NCBI RefSeq assembly: GCF_007827795.1
Contig: NZ_VITI01000006.1
Coordinates: 62,001 to 126,000, forward strand
Direction: 5' to 3'
From: Azospirillum brasilense
GTDB taxonomy: Bacteria; Pseudomonadota; Alphaproteobacteria; Azospirillales; Azospirillaceae
DNA: 64,000 bases
Positions 52,975-62,100 of this stretch are shown one piece after another. How positions within the stretch are numbered: the first letter of the stretch is position 1; each line of letters starts with the position of its first letter. The notes below the pieces were generated by a model. It saw only the letters and a program-made list of their open reading frames with translations, was not told where the DNA came from and did no database searches. A program made the translations under genes and the position numbers.

Positions 52975-55900
52975 TCAGCGCCGCCCGAAGGGACGCGAGG
53001 GGATGTTCCGCCCGAACTTCGATCCGGCCTTCAGCGCGCTGGGACGCGGCGGCGGAGGGGGCGGCGGGGGTGGAGGCGCCTCGCCCTTCGGCACCGCGCC
53101 GCCGCCGGCCATCTGGGCGAGATCGCTCATCAGGCGGTTGACCCCGCGCACCCGCTGGGCCTCGTCGGCCCATTCGCGGGTGTAGACCAGCTTGTGGTCG
53201 GGCCGCAGCTTCATCAGGCTGATCTGCTGGCTGATGTAGGTCAGCAGCTTGGCCGGCTCGGCGTAGCTGTTGTTGCGGAAGGTCAGAACCGCGCCCTTCG
53301 GCCCGGCGTCCACCCGCTCCACCCCCGCCTGGCGGCAGAGCTGCTTGATGGTCACCACGTCGAGCAGGTTCTCCACCTCCGCCGGCAGCTTGCCGAAGCG
53401 GTCGATCAGTTCCGCCGCGAAGCCGTCGATCTCCGCCCGGTCGACCAACTCCGCGATGCGGCGGTAGAGCGACAGGCGCACCGTCAGGTCGGGGACATAC
53501 TCCTCCGGGATCAGCACCGGGGTGCCCAGGTTGATCTGCGGGGTCCAGGGCTGGTCCTCAGCACCACTCGGCACCTGCCCGTCCATGCCGGCGCGGGCGT
53601 TGGCGACAGCCTCCTCCAGCATGTGCTGGTACAGCTCGACGCCGACCTCCTTGACGTGGCCCGACTGCTCCTCGCCCAGCAGGTTGCCGGCGCCGCGGAT
53701 GTCCATGTCGTGGCTGGCGAGCTGGAAGCCGGCGCCCAGGCTGTCCAGCGTCTCGATGACGTGCAGCCTCTGCTGCGCCGTGCCGGTCAGCGGCTTGTTC
53801 GGCGCGTAGGTGAGGTAGGCGTAGCCGCGCACCTTCGACCGGCCGACGCGCCCGCGGATCTGATAGAGCTGCGCCAGACCGAACATGTCCGCCCGGTGCA
53901 CGATCAGCGTGTTGGCGTTGGGGATGTCGATGCCGCTCTCGATGATGTTGGTGGCGAGAAGCACCTCGAACTTGCCTTCGTCGAAGGCGGTCATCACCTC
54001 CTCCAGCTCGCTGGCGGGCATCTGGCCGTGGGCGGTGACGATCTTGACCTCGGGCACCAGCTCGCGCACCCGTTCGGCGACCTTGGGCAGGTCCTCCACG
54101 CGGGGGCAGACGTAGAAGGTCTGGCCGCCCCGGTAATGCTCGCGCAGGATGGCCTCGCGCACCACCACGGGGTCGTAAGGCAGCACGAAGGTGCGCACCG
54201 CCAGACGGTCCACCGGCGGGGTGGCGATCAGCGACAGCTCGCGCACGCCGGACAGCGCCATCTGGAGAGTGCGCGGGATCGGCGTGGCGGTCAGCGTCAG
54301 GACGTGCACGTCGGCGCGCAGCTCCTTCAGCCGCTCCTTCTGCTTCACGCCGAAATGCTGCTCCTCGTCGACGATGACCATGCCGAGCTGCTTGAACTGC
54401 ACGCCCTTGCCGAGCAGCGCGTGGGTGCCGATCACGATGTCGGCGGTGCCCTCCGTCAGCTCCTGCTTGACCTTGGTCTGCTCCTTGGGCGTCACCATGC
54501 GCGACAGCTGGACGACGCGCAGCGGCAGCCCCGCGAAGCGCGTCGTGAAGGTCTTGAAGTGCTGGCGCGCCAGAAGCGTGGTCGGCACCACCACGGCGAC
54601 CTGCTGACCGCTCATGGCGACGAGGAAGGCGGCGCGCAGAGCCACCTCCGTCTTGCCGAAGCCGACGTCGCCGCAGACCAGCCGGTCCATCGGACGGCCC
54701 GAGCCGAGGTCGGTGAAGACCTCCTCGATGACCTTCAACTGGTCGTCCGTTTCCGGGTAGGGGAAGCGGGCGGCGAACTCCTGATAGACGCCCTCCGGCG
54801 TGTAGACCGGGTCGGCCTTCTTCAGCATCCGCTCGGCGGCGATCTTCAGCAGCGCCTCGGCCATGTCCTTCAGGCGCTTCTTGACGCGGGCCTTGCGGCC
54901 CTGCCAGCCGGCCCCGCCCAGCTTGTCGAGTTGCGCGTGCGCGTCCTCCGACCCGTAGCGGGTCAGCACCTCGATGTTCTCGACGGGGACGTAGAGCTTG
55001 TCGCCGCCCTCGTAGATCAGCCGCAGGCAGTCGTGCGGCGCCCCGGACACCTCCAGCGTCTCCAGCCCGTCGTAGCGCCCGATGCCGTGGTCCATGTGAA
55101 CCACGAGGTCGCCCGAGGCCAGCGCCGTGTATTCGGCGATGAAGTTGGCGGCCTTGCGCTTCTTCTTCGCCGCCGGGCGGACGAGGCGGTCGCCGAGGAT
55201 GTCCTGCTCGGTGATGACGGCCATGTCGGCGGAGGTGAAGCCGTGCTCCATCCCCAGCACGATCATGCCGATGACGTGACGGTCGAAGCGGCGGACGTCC
55301 TCGATGCTCTCCGCCGGCTCCAGCCCCGGAATGCCGTGGTCGCCCAGCACCGTCATCAGACGGTCGCGGGAGCCCGCGGAATAGCCGGCCACCAGCACGC
55401 GCCGCCCGTCGGCCCGCAGGGCGCGGATGTGGTCCTTCACCGCCTCGAAGACGTTGACGTCGGGGCGCGCCCGCTCCTCGGCGAAGTCATGGCCCCGCCG
55501 CCCGCCGGCATCCAGCGTGCCCTTGATGCCCGGCGGCGTGCCGAAGGGCTGGAGCTGCGCCACGGCGTGGGCGGCAAACAGGTCGTCCCAGGCCTGGGCG
55601 TCGAGGAACATCATGCCGACCGGCACCGGCTTGTAGACCGGCGAGCCCGTCCGCTTCTCGATGACGATCATGCTCTCGCGGGAGGCGTGGAAGTCCACCA
55701 CCTGCGCGATGCGCGAATCGCGCGCCTCCGTCGCCTGATGGTCCAGCGACAGGATGGCCTTGGGCATGTAGGCCAGCAGCGATTCCATGGTCTCGTGGAA
55801 CAGCGGCAGCCAATGCTCCATGCCGCCGTACTTGCGCCCGGCGCTGATCGCCTCGTAGAGCGGGTCGTCGTCGGTGACGGCGCCGAACAGCTCGCGGTAG

Positions 55901-56601
55901 CCGGAGCGGAAGCGGGCGATCCCCGCCTCGTCCAGGAACACCTCGGACATCGGCTTGAGGTCGATGCCGTCGCGCTTGTCGGTGGTGCGCTGCGACATGG
56001 GGTCGAAGCTGCGAACCGCCTCCAGTTCGTCGCCGAACAGGTCGAGGCGCAACGGCTCGTCGGTGCCCGGCGGGAACAGGTCGACGATGCCGCCGCGCAC
56101 GGCGAACTCGCCCGGCTCGCGCACCGTCTGGGCGCGGGTGTAGCCGTTGCCGGCCAGATAGCGCTGCAGCTTCTCCAGGTCGATCCGGTCGCGCAGCTTC
56201 GCCGAGAACACCGCGTCGCGGAAGGCGGCGCGGGGCGGCACCTTCTGCGCCATGGCGTTGACGGTGGTCAGCACGACCAGCGGCGCCGCGTCCGCCTTGC
56301 GCGCCAGCAGGCGGGTCAGCGTGTCGATGCGCTTCGCCACGATGCCGCCGTTGGGCGACACGCGGTCGTAGGGCAGGCAGTCCCAGGCCGGGAAAACCTG
56401 CACCTCCAGCGACGGCGCGAAGAAGGCCAGCGCCTCCGCCAGCTGGGCGGCGCGGGTGTCGTCGAGCGCGACGTGGAGAAGTCCGGCGCTCCCCGCCCGC
56501 TTGGCGAGGTCGGCGAGGACGCGGGCGTCATGGCCGGCGGGGGCGCCGCCGACCAGAAGGCGGCCGGAGCGTCCCGGCTGCAACTGTTCGAAGCTGGGCA
56601 A
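52975..56601 (-). CDS. mfd: Transcription-repair coupling factor Mfd
   Basis: Removes stalled RNA polymerase and recruits UvrA. At 1208 residues it has all expected parts: UvrB-like N-terminus (QVFPAWDCLPYDRVSPNGGI), the RNA-polymerase-interaction domain (YTALASGDLVVHMDHGIGRY), the translocase (CGDVGFGKTEVALRAAFLVA; MVIVDEEQHFGVKQKERL; LYQIRGRVGRSKVRGYAY) and the TRCF C-terminal domain. The tail carries a run of ten prolines, then a basic end. The start is TTG, with GAGG eight bases upstream. It lies 10 bases downstream of sdhE. Confidence 0.97.
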   Translation of the reverse strand: MPSFEQLQPGRSGRLLVGGAPAGHDARVLADLAKRAGSAGLLHVALDDTRAAQLAEALAFFAPSLEVQVFPAWDCLPYDRVSPNGGIVAKRIDTLTRLLARKADAAPLVVLTTVNAMAQKVPPRAAFRDAVFSAKLRDRIDLEKLQRYLAGNGYTRAQTVREPGEFAVRGGIVDLFPPGTDEPLRLDLFGDELEAVRSFDPMSQRTTDKRDGIDLKPMSEVFLDEAGIARFRSGYRELFGAVTDDDPLYEAISAGRKYGGMEHWLPLFHETMESLLAYMPKAILSLDHQATEARDSRIAQVVDFHASRESMIVIEKRTGSPVYKPVPVGMMFLDAQAWDDLFAAHAVAQLQPFGTPPGIKGTLDAGGRRGHDFAEERARPDVNVFEAVKDHIRALRADGRRVLVAGYSAGSRDRLMTVLGDHGIPGLEPAESIEDVRRFDRHVIGMIVLGMEHGFTSADMAVITEQDILGDRLVRPAAKKKRKAANFIAEYTALASGDLVVHMDHGIGRYDGLETLEVSGAPHDCLRLIYEGGDKLYVPVENIEVLTRYGSEDAHAQLDKLGGAGWQGRKARVKKRLKDMAEALLKIAAERMLKKADPVYTPEGVYQEFAARFPYPETDDQLKVIEEVFTDLGSGRPMDRLVCGDVGFGKTEVALRAAFLVAMSGQQVAVVVPTTLLARQHFKTFTTRFAGLPLRVVQLSRMVTPKEQTKVKQELTEGTADIVIGTHALLGKGVQFKQLGMVIVDEEQHFGVKQKERLKELRADVHVLTLTATPIPRTLQMALSGVRELSLIATPPVDRLAVRTFVLPYDPVVVREAILREHYRGGQTFYVCPRVEDLPKVAERVRELVPEVKIVTAHGQMPASELEEVMTAFDEGKFEVLLATNIIESGIDIPNANTLIVHRADMFGLAQLYQIRGRVGRSKVRGYAYLTYAPNKPLTGTAQQRLHVIETLDSLGAGFQLASHDMDIRGAGNLLGEEQSGHVKEVGVELYQHMLEEAVANARAGMDGQVPSGAEDQPWTPQINLGTPVLIPEEYVPDLTVRLSLYRRIAELVDRAEIDGFAAELIDRFGKLPAEVENLLDVVTIKQLCRQAGVERVDAGPKGAVLTFRNNSYAEPAKLLTYISQQISLMKLRPDHKLVYTREWADEAQRVRGVNRLMSDLAQMAGGGAVPKGEAPPPPPPPPPPRPSALKAGSKFGRNIPSRPFGRR

Positions 56602-56611
56602 GGATCGGGCC

Positions 56612-56914
56612 TCAGGACCCCTGACGGGGCGTGTAGCGGAATTTGGTCAACAGCTGCATGACGTCGGTGTCATGCTCGGCGGGCAGCGGCTCGCGCCCGG
56701 CGTACCAGTTGTAGAGGTCGGGGTCGCTGAGTTCGAGCAGCGCCTCGTAGCGGTCGAGCTGCGCGTGGTCGAAGGCCGGGACATGGGCGTCGGCGAAGCT
56801 GCCGATCAGCAGGTCCATCTCGCGCATGCCGCGGTGCCACGACCGGAAGCGCAGCCGCTTGCGCCGGTTTTCCAGGGATTCGCCGCTCTCGGACAGGGTG
56901 TTCTCGTCGCTCAT
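56612..56914 (-). CDS. sdhE: FAD assembly factor SdhE
   Basis: Promotes covalent flavinylation of succinate dehydrogenase. The 100-residue protein has the family core RRKRLRFRSWHRGMREMDLL, with the RGxxE motif, followed by FEALLELSDPDLYNWY-like sequence. ATG 56914 is chosen; the open frame to 56989 has no family sequence. It precedes mfd by 10 bases. Confidence 0.95.
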   Translation of the reverse strand: MSDENTLSESGESLENRRKRLRFRSWHRGMREMDLLIGSFADAHVPAFDHAQLDRYEALLELSDPDLYNWYAGREPLPAEHDTDVMQLLTKFRYTPRQGS

Positions 56915-57046
56915 GCCATCCACGCCAAAAAGCCCCGGCCCCGGAAGATAGGGGGCGGAGCGGTCCACATCCACCCCCGCATCCTGCACACCGGCAAGCC
57001 CCCGCGCAAACCGAAATGCCGGACGATCCCCCGGAAGGAGCTTGAT

Positions 57047-57826
57047 TCAGCGCGCCAGCCACGCCTCCAGCCCGTCGCGCAGGTCGGGGCCGGGGGCCAG
57101 CCGGGCGAAGCGCTCGGTCTCCACCGCCAGCCCTTCGCCGATGGTCATGTTCAGCCCGCGGGTCACGGCCCCCAGGATGCCGGACACCGCCGCCGGGGAA
57201 TGCCGGACGATCCGCCCGGCCAGTTCGAAGGCCGCGGGCAGCAGGGCGTCGTGGGCGACCACCTGATTGACCAGTCCCACCGCCAGCGCCGTCGCGGGCG
57301 GGAAAGCGTCGCCGGTCAGCAGCCATTCCAACGCCCGCTTGCGCCCGGCGTTGCGGGGAAGCCGCTGCGTCCCGCCGAAGGTCGGCATCATGCCGAGCTT
57401 GATCTCCGCCTTGGAGAAACTCGCCCGCTCGCTGGCGACGGCGAGGTGCGCCGCCTCCAGAATCTCGCAACCGCCGCCGTAGCAGATGCCGTTGACCGCG
57501 GCGATGATGGGCTTGGGGAAGGACTCGATCCGGGCGCACAGCGTCTGTCCGGGCCGGAAGGCGCGCACCGCCGCCTCCGGTCCCCGCCGGACGGCCGGGG
57601 TGAACTCCGCGATGTCCGCCCCGGCGGAGAAGGCCCGCTCCCCGGCGCCGGTGACGATGATCGCCCGCACCGCCGCGTCGGCCTCCAGCGCGTCCAACGT
57701 GTCGAGCATGGCGGCGGCCAGGGCCGTGCTGATGGCGTTCAGCTTGGCGGGGCGGTTCAGGGTGAGGGTGGCGATTCCTCCGGCGGTGACGCACAGGATG
57801 GGGTTGGCGGAATCGGTGTGGGGCAT
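57047..57826 (-). CDS. Enoyl-CoA hydratase/isomerase
   Basis: Crotonase-fold enzyme of 259 residues. The oxyanion-hole segment is GERAFSAGADIAEF near residue 60. Both hydratase glutamates are present, in ICYGGGCEILEAAHL and SFSKAEIKLGMMPTFGGTQR, so a 2-enoyl-CoA hydratase is more likely than a pure isomerase. ATG 57826 follows AAAGAGGAA. It is a single gene, so its pathway is not clear. Confidence 0.93.
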   Translation of the reverse strand: MPHTDSANPILCVTAGGIATLTLNRPAKLNAISTALAAAMLDTLDALEADAAVRAIIVTGAGERAFSAGADIAEFTPAVRRGPEAAVRAFRPGQTLCARIESFPKPIIAAVNGICYGGGCEILEAAHLAVASERASFSKAEIKLGMMPTFGGTQRLPRNAGRKRALEWLLTGDAFPPATALAVGLVNQVVAHDALLPAAFELAGRIVRHSPAAVSGILGAVTRGLNMTIGEGLAVETERFARLAPGPDLRDGLEAWLAR

Positions 57827-57964
57827 GGCGTATTCCTCTTTCCTGCGTTTGGAATGCCCCACTGTCGAGCCCGAGCCACATCCCTGACAAACGACTACGC
57901 CACGTTTTCGAGTGAGCAACGCTCATCTGAAAATGGGGCCTTCGCCTCACGCCAAAGCGTTACC

Positions 57965-57992
57965 TTGACAGAATCGCGACAGTTGGTACACT
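57965..57992 (+). promoter_or_regulatory. Sigma70-type promoter
   Basis: TTGACA at 57965-57970, 16 bases, then TACACT at 57987-57992, about 34 bases before the start codon of the gene at 58026. This is the best promoter match in the window. Confidence 0.65.
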
Positions 57993-58025
57993 GAACAGTC
58001 CCAGCCATTAGCCGTGGAGGTCGCC

Positions 58026-58622
58026 ATGACCGACGGTTCGATCGGACGCTCGGAACCTCTGGTCCGCTCGGCCGGCGTGGTGGAGCGCACCGGCAGCGCG
58101 ACCGACCGCAAGCAGCGGCGACAGAATCGGCAGGACCTGCAACAGCAGGAGCGGGAGCAGCAGGAACGCCGCGACCAGGACGAGGCCAACCACAAGCGGC
58201 GACGCCTCTACGACCTGCTGTTCGACGAGATCGATGAGCTGGACACGCTGAACGCCGGGCAGCGGGCGCGGATCAAGCAAAATCTGCGCGCGCAGCTCGC
58301 CAACCGCCGTCCGCCGCCCCATCTCGCCCCCAACCTCGCCCAGCCGCCGCCGGCGGATCAGGACATCGAACGCATCGCGGCGGCGCTTCTTGAGAAAGCC
58401 GTCGCCGCCCGCTCCGTCGACCATGACCACATCGTCGACATCGCGGCGCCGACGAACCCGACGCTTCCACCCGGGCAAACGGCGGAAAACGTGGCGCTCG
58501 CCAACCAGCTCCGCGAATGTTTGGAGCAGCGGACGACGACATCGCGGCGCGTTGCCGTGTATCTGCGCCTTCTTCTGACGCTTGAAGGCGCCTTCCGTCC
58601 GCATCTGGTGGTGGACGCATAA
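58026..58622 (+). CDS. Charged coiled protein, unknown
   Basis: I do not recognise this 198-residue protein. It has a Gln/Arg/Glu-rich helical segment near the N-terminus (DRKQRRQNRQDLQQQEREQQ), likely a coiled coil, a Pro-rich linker in the middle and a helical end (VAVYLRLLLTLEGAFRPHLV). No signal peptide or membrane segment. GGAGG is five bases before the ATG at 58026; a GTG at 58014 would fall upstream of that site. A strong promoter precedes it and egtB follows. Confidence 0.7.
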   Translation: MTDGSIGRSEPLVRSAGVVERTGSATDRKQRRQNRQDLQQQEREQQERRDQDEANHKRRRLYDLLFDEIDELDTLNAGQRARIKQNLRAQLANRRPPPHLAPNLAQPPPADQDIERIAAALLEKAVAARSVDHDHIVDIAAPTNPTLPPGQTAENVALANQLRECLEQRTTTSRRVAVYLRLLLTLEGAFRPHLVVDA

Positions 58623-58797
58623 CCACAGCCCCACCGCGGGTATGATGCGCGAATTCGGAGAAAGCCCTCCTCCGATGCGCCACCCAGGATGGTCGGGCCA
58701 TGCGGCACAATGGCCCTGTTGTTTCTCCGGCGGAGTCCGGGCGCGTCCCCGTGCCGTTCCCGCCGCGGAAAACCCGCTCCCGCAGGGAGGTTCCCCC

Positions 58798-60096
58798 GTG
58801 CCCGACACCCATCTCGCCACGCATGCCCAGCCGTCCGGCGACGCCCTTCGCCAAGCACTTTCCACCCGTTTTCAAAAGATCCGCGCCCGCACCGCCGAAC
58901 TCGCGGCGCCCTTGTCGCCCGAAGACCTGATGGTCCAGTCGGTGGCCGATGGCGCTCCGGCCAAATGGCACCTCGCCCACACGACGTGGCTGTTCGAAAC
59001 CACCGTCCTGGTGCCCTGCAACCCCGGATACCGTCCCTTCGACCCGGCCTTCCTGACGCTGTTCGCCGCCCGCGACGACCGGTTCGGCAGCCACCAGCTT
59101 CCCTCCCCCACCCTGCGCCTGCTGTCCCGGCCCAACGCGGCGGAGGTGATGCGCTACCGCGACCATGTGAACGCCGCGGTGCTGCATCTGCTGAACCAGG
59201 CCGACGAGGCGGACCTGCCGGAGATCGCCGATCGCGTGATCGTCGGCATCACGCACGAGCGGCGCCACCAGGAACGGCTGCTGACCCACATCAAACACGC
59301 CTTCTGGAGCAACCCGCTGCGCCCCGCCTACGACCAGCCGCCACAGGCGGTTCCGGCTCCGCCGCAGTTGGAACGCTGGGTCGAGCATGAGGGTGGCCTC
59401 GTTGAGATCGGGTTGACCGATGCCGGAGCCGGATTCGACCATGAGGGGCCGCGCCACCGGATTCATCTGGAGCCCTTCCGCCTCGCCGCCCTGCCGGTGT
59501 CCTGCGGCGCCTTTCGGGACTTCGTCGAAGACGGTGGCTACGCGAAGCGCTCGCTCTGGCTCGCCGACGGCTGGGAAGCGGTGCAGACCGAGGGGTGGCA
59601 GGCCCCGCTCTATTGGGAATGGCGCGACGGCGCGTGGCAGATCTTCACGCTCTACGGCATGCGCCCGCTCGATCCCGCCGAGCCGGTCTGCCATGTGAGC
59701 TGGTTCGAGGCCGACGCCTTCGCCCGCTGGGCCGGCAAGCGCCTGCCCGAGGAAGCCGAGTGGGAGGCCCTGGCGTCCCGCTGCGACAGCATGGGAAACC
59801 TGCTGGGCACCGGCAACCGACACCCGCGCCCCAGCACCTGCCACGGCGACGGCCCCTGGCAACTGTTCGGCGACGTGTGGGAATGGACCCGCAGCCCCTT
59901 CGTCCCCTACCCCGGCTACCGCCTGCCCGATGGGGTGGACGAGGCCGTCCATGGCCGATTCATGATCAACCGCATGGTGTTGCGGGGCGGCAGCTGCGTC
60001 ACCCCCTTCGACCACGCCAACCCCACGACGAGGCATTACCTGCGGCCGGAATCCCGCCTGTCCTTCACCGGCCTGCGGCTGGCCGAGGATGCCTGA
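58798..60096 (+). CDS. egtB: Ergothioneine biosynthesis protein EgtB
   Basis: Non-haem iron sulfoxide synthase joining a thiol donor to hercynine. The 432-residue protein has an N-terminal DinB-like domain with iron ligands in KWHLAHTTWLFETTVL and VGITHERRHQERLL, and a C-terminal FGE-sulfatase domain (VCHVSWFEADAFARWAGKRL; PWQLFGDVWEWTRSPFVPYP; RGGSCVTPFDHANPTTRHYL). The GTG start has GGGAGG seven bases before it. The methyltransferase gene egtD, its usual partner, is not adjacent. Confidence 0.95.
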   Translation: MPDTHLATHAQPSGDALRQALSTRFQKIRARTAELAAPLSPEDLMVQSVADGAPAKWHLAHTTWLFETTVLVPCNPGYRPFDPAFLTLFAARDDRFGSHQLPSPTLRLLSRPNAAEVMRYRDHVNAAVLHLLNQADEADLPEIADRVIVGITHERRHQERLLTHIKHAFWSNPLRPAYDQPPQAVPAPPQLERWVEHEGGLVEIGLTDAGAGFDHEGPRHRIHLEPFRLAALPVSCGAFRDFVEDGGYAKRSLWLADGWEAVQTEGWQAPLYWEWRDGAWQIFTLYGMRPLDPAEPVCHVSWFEADAFARWAGKRLPEEAEWEALASRCDSMGNLLGTGNRHPRPSTCHGDGPWQLFGDVWEWTRSPFVPYPGYRLPDGVDEAVHGRFMINRMVLRGGSCVTPFDHANPTTRHYLRPESRLSFTGLRLAEDA

Positions 60097-60179
60097 GATA
60101 TTGGAATCGTTTTAAACGGTGGCGCTGCACTGCAGCAGGCCTTATAACCATAAGAAAATTATGGAATTTGGAGCCTGCG

Positions 60180-60512
60180 ATGTCTCTCGATCTTCCTCCG
60201 GTGTTCCGCCACCACGTTTTCTGTTGCTCCCAGCAGCGCCCGCCCGGCCATCCGCGCGGCAGCTGCGCCGCGAAGAACGCCCACCCGATGTGGGAACAGC
60301 TCGGCCAACGCATCCAGGCCAAGGGATTGCTGGACGTCGGCATTGCTTGGACCGGCTGCCTCGGCTTCTGCTCCGCCGGCCCGCTGATGGTGGTCTATCC
60401 GGAGGGCTTGTGGTACCGCCCGGAAACGGCCGCCGACATCGACGAGATCGTCGACTCGCACCTCGTCAACGACTCGCCGGTCGAACGGCTGGTGATGGTG
60501 CTGACCCGCTGA
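60180..60512 (+). CDS. Thioredoxin-like [2Fe-2S] ferredoxin
   Basis: A 110-residue protein of the thioredoxin-like ferredoxin group. Four cysteines suited to a 2Fe-2S cluster are in FCCSQQRPPGHPRGSCAAKN (first pair about 12 apart) and WTGCLGFCSAGPLMVVYPEG (second pair, four apart). It has an electron-transfer role, partner unknown. GGAG lies six bases before the ATG at 60180. It follows egtB by 83 bases and ends at a strong terminator. Confidence 0.92.
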   Translation: MSLDLPPVFRHHVFCCSQQRPPGHPRGSCAAKNAHPMWEQLGQRIQAKGLLDVGIAWTGCLGFCSAGPLMVVYPEGLWYRPETAADIDEIVDSHLVNDSPVERLVMVLTR

Positions 60513-60517
60513 ACGCA

Positions 60518-60556
60518 AAAGCCCCTCCGCGGCGCGGCCGACGGAGGGGCTTTCTT
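60518..60556. terminator. Bidirectional intrinsic terminator
   Basis: AAAGCCCCTCCG and CGGAGGGGCTTT form a perfect 12-bp stem around a G/C-rich loop, flanked by A and T runs. It separates the ferredoxin gene from the convergent nicotinate phosphoribosyltransferase gene. Confidence 0.9.
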
Positions 60557-60573
60557 CTTGCGAAACGACGATG

Positions 60574-61737
60574 CTACTTGCGGAACAGGAACTCGCGGCC
60601 GACCTTCACACGCTTCTCGCCGTCATATTCGATGATGTCGGCGGTGGCGTAGGTTTCGGTCCAGCGCTCGGGCAGATAGCTGCCGGTGCCGATGATGTCG
60701 ACGGGGGCGTTGGCCTCCGCCATCAGGCGGCACTTCGCCGGGCCGAATCCGGAACTGGCGACGATCTTCACCGCCGGGAAACCGGCCTCGTCCAGCTTCT
60801 CGCGCATGAAATGGATCGCCGCCGCCGACACGCCGGTGCCGATCAGGTAACGGAGCTGCGTCTCGTCGCGATAGCCGCGGATGGAATGGGGCGCGTGCCG
60901 CTCCAGCACCGCGTAGGAGCCCGGCGGGTCCAGCCCCTCCAGGAAGCGCCCGCCCGGCGTGTCCAGCCGCACCGCCAGCTTGCCCTGCGCGGCGAGGCCG
61001 GGGAAGCGGCGGCAGACCTCCATCGCGTCGGTCACCTCGCGCCCGAAATAATCGACCAGGACGGTCAGCGGCAGTTCGGGGAAGGTCTCGTGGAACATCT
61101 CCGCCGCCCGCACGGTCGAACCGGCATAGCCGATCAGGGCGTGTGGCATCGTCCCCATGCCCTTCTTCTGGCCGAAGAAATGGGCGGTGGCGTCGGTGGC
61201 GTTGCCGATGAAGCCCTTGGCGCCGACCTTGCGCTTCGCCCGGTCCGACCCGACCGAGGCCGCGTAGGCCATCATCTCCTCCATCTCCGTGCCGGCGCAG
61301 TGGCGCGCCTCCATGGCGAGGAAGGCGGTCTTCGGCAGGTCGGCGCACATGGTGAAGGCGTTGTAGGCGCCGACGCAGGCGGGGCCGAGCTTCTGCAGGA
61401 TGATCGTCTCGGTGTCGACCAAATGGTAGAAGGAGCCGGTGATGTACAGGATCGGCTCGCCCGCACCGACCCACTTCCCTTCCGGATAGTTCAGGACGAT
61501 GTCGAGGTCGAATCCGCGTTCCCGCGCCACCGCCTCCAGCCATTCGATGGCGAGTCGCGGCGCGCAGACCACCGGGCGGCGCATGAAGATGGCGTAGGTG
61601 ACCTTCTTGTCACCGAATTTCCCGACCGCCTCCTTGGTCCGCTTGAAATAGGTGTCGGTCCATTCGGTGATGGCCGACGCGGGCGGATGGCTGGCGGGCG
61701 CGTGACTGGCCGGCGGTTGGTTCCTGGTCTCGTCCAT
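60574..61737 (-). CDS. pncB: Nicotinate phosphoribosyltransferase
   Basis: Converts nicotinate and PRPP to nicotinate mononucleotide in the NAD salvage pathway. The 387-residue protein has the family barrel segments: YFKRTKEAVGKFGDKKVTYA near the N-terminus, GTEMEEMMAYAASVGSDRAK, IGYAGSTVRAAEMFHETFP, LTVLVDYFGREVTDAMEVC, and the phosphate-binding end KIVASSGFGPAKCRLMAEAN with DIIGTGSYLP. AAGGA is seven bases before the ATG at 61737. The 20 residues at the N-terminus are Pro/Ala/His-rich and not family sequence. Confidence 0.93.
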   Translation of the reverse strand: MDETRNQPPASHAPASHPPASAITEWTDTYFKRTKEAVGKFGDKKVTYAIFMRRPVVCAPRLAIEWLEAVARERGFDLDIVLNYPEGKWVGAGEPILYITGSFYHLVDTETIILQKLGPACVGAYNAFTMCADLPKTAFLAMEARHCAGTEMEEMMAYAASVGSDRAKRKVGAKGFIGNATDATAHFFGQKKGMGTMPHALIGYAGSTVRAAEMFHETFPELPLTVLVDYFGREVTDAMEVCRRFPGLAAQGKLAVRLDTPGGRFLEGLDPPGSYAVLERHAPHSIRGYRDETQLRYLIGTGVSAAAIHFMREKLDEAGFPAVKIVASSGFGPAKCRLMAEANAPVDIIGTGSYLPERWTETYATADIIEYDGEKRVKVGREFLFRK

Positions 61738-62100
61738 GGCGATGTCCTTGTCTTCCCGCTCTTGCCCTTCGCGACGATCACGTCCGGAGGCCGCCCCCAC
61801 GGCGGAAACGGCAATCCGATTGAGAAACCAGCATTATACGCCCCGGCCCTCCGGTGGAAGAGGCTTCATCCGCTACGGCCAACCGCCGCAAGCAATGGTG
61901 ATTTACCGAAAATACGTTACGAAATCCGACTCATTTCAAACACAAAGAAGCTGAGAAGAAATGCGCAGTTCCTGACTGTAATGCGCTGTCACCAAAAAGT
62001 ATAAAATACCTGTATTTGACGCCTTCATTTTACCCATCCACCATACACCCAAGAACAGGCGCCACCCCCTTGCGGTGCCGGGAAAAGCGACGAGGTCGGC
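61738..62100. other. 363-base gap upstream of pncB and a FliL-like gene
   Basis: No convincing gene. It becomes A/T-rich toward the plus-strand gene and contains a possible -35 hexamer TTGACG near 62016 with a poor -10. It must hold promoters for both divergent genes. Confidence 0.4.

Noticed and set aside
49755..53141. Very long plus-strand frame of over 1,100 codons
   Set aside because: It spans parts of an opposite-strand lipoprotein gene, the PerM-type gene and the HEAT-ACT gene in the wrong frames, and its product is low-complexity Arg/Pro/Ala sequence. High G/C makes such open shadows common.
52705..56661. 1,318-codon plus-strand frame opposite mfd
   Set aside because: Complement of a clear mfd gene; the product is composed of biased residues without domains.
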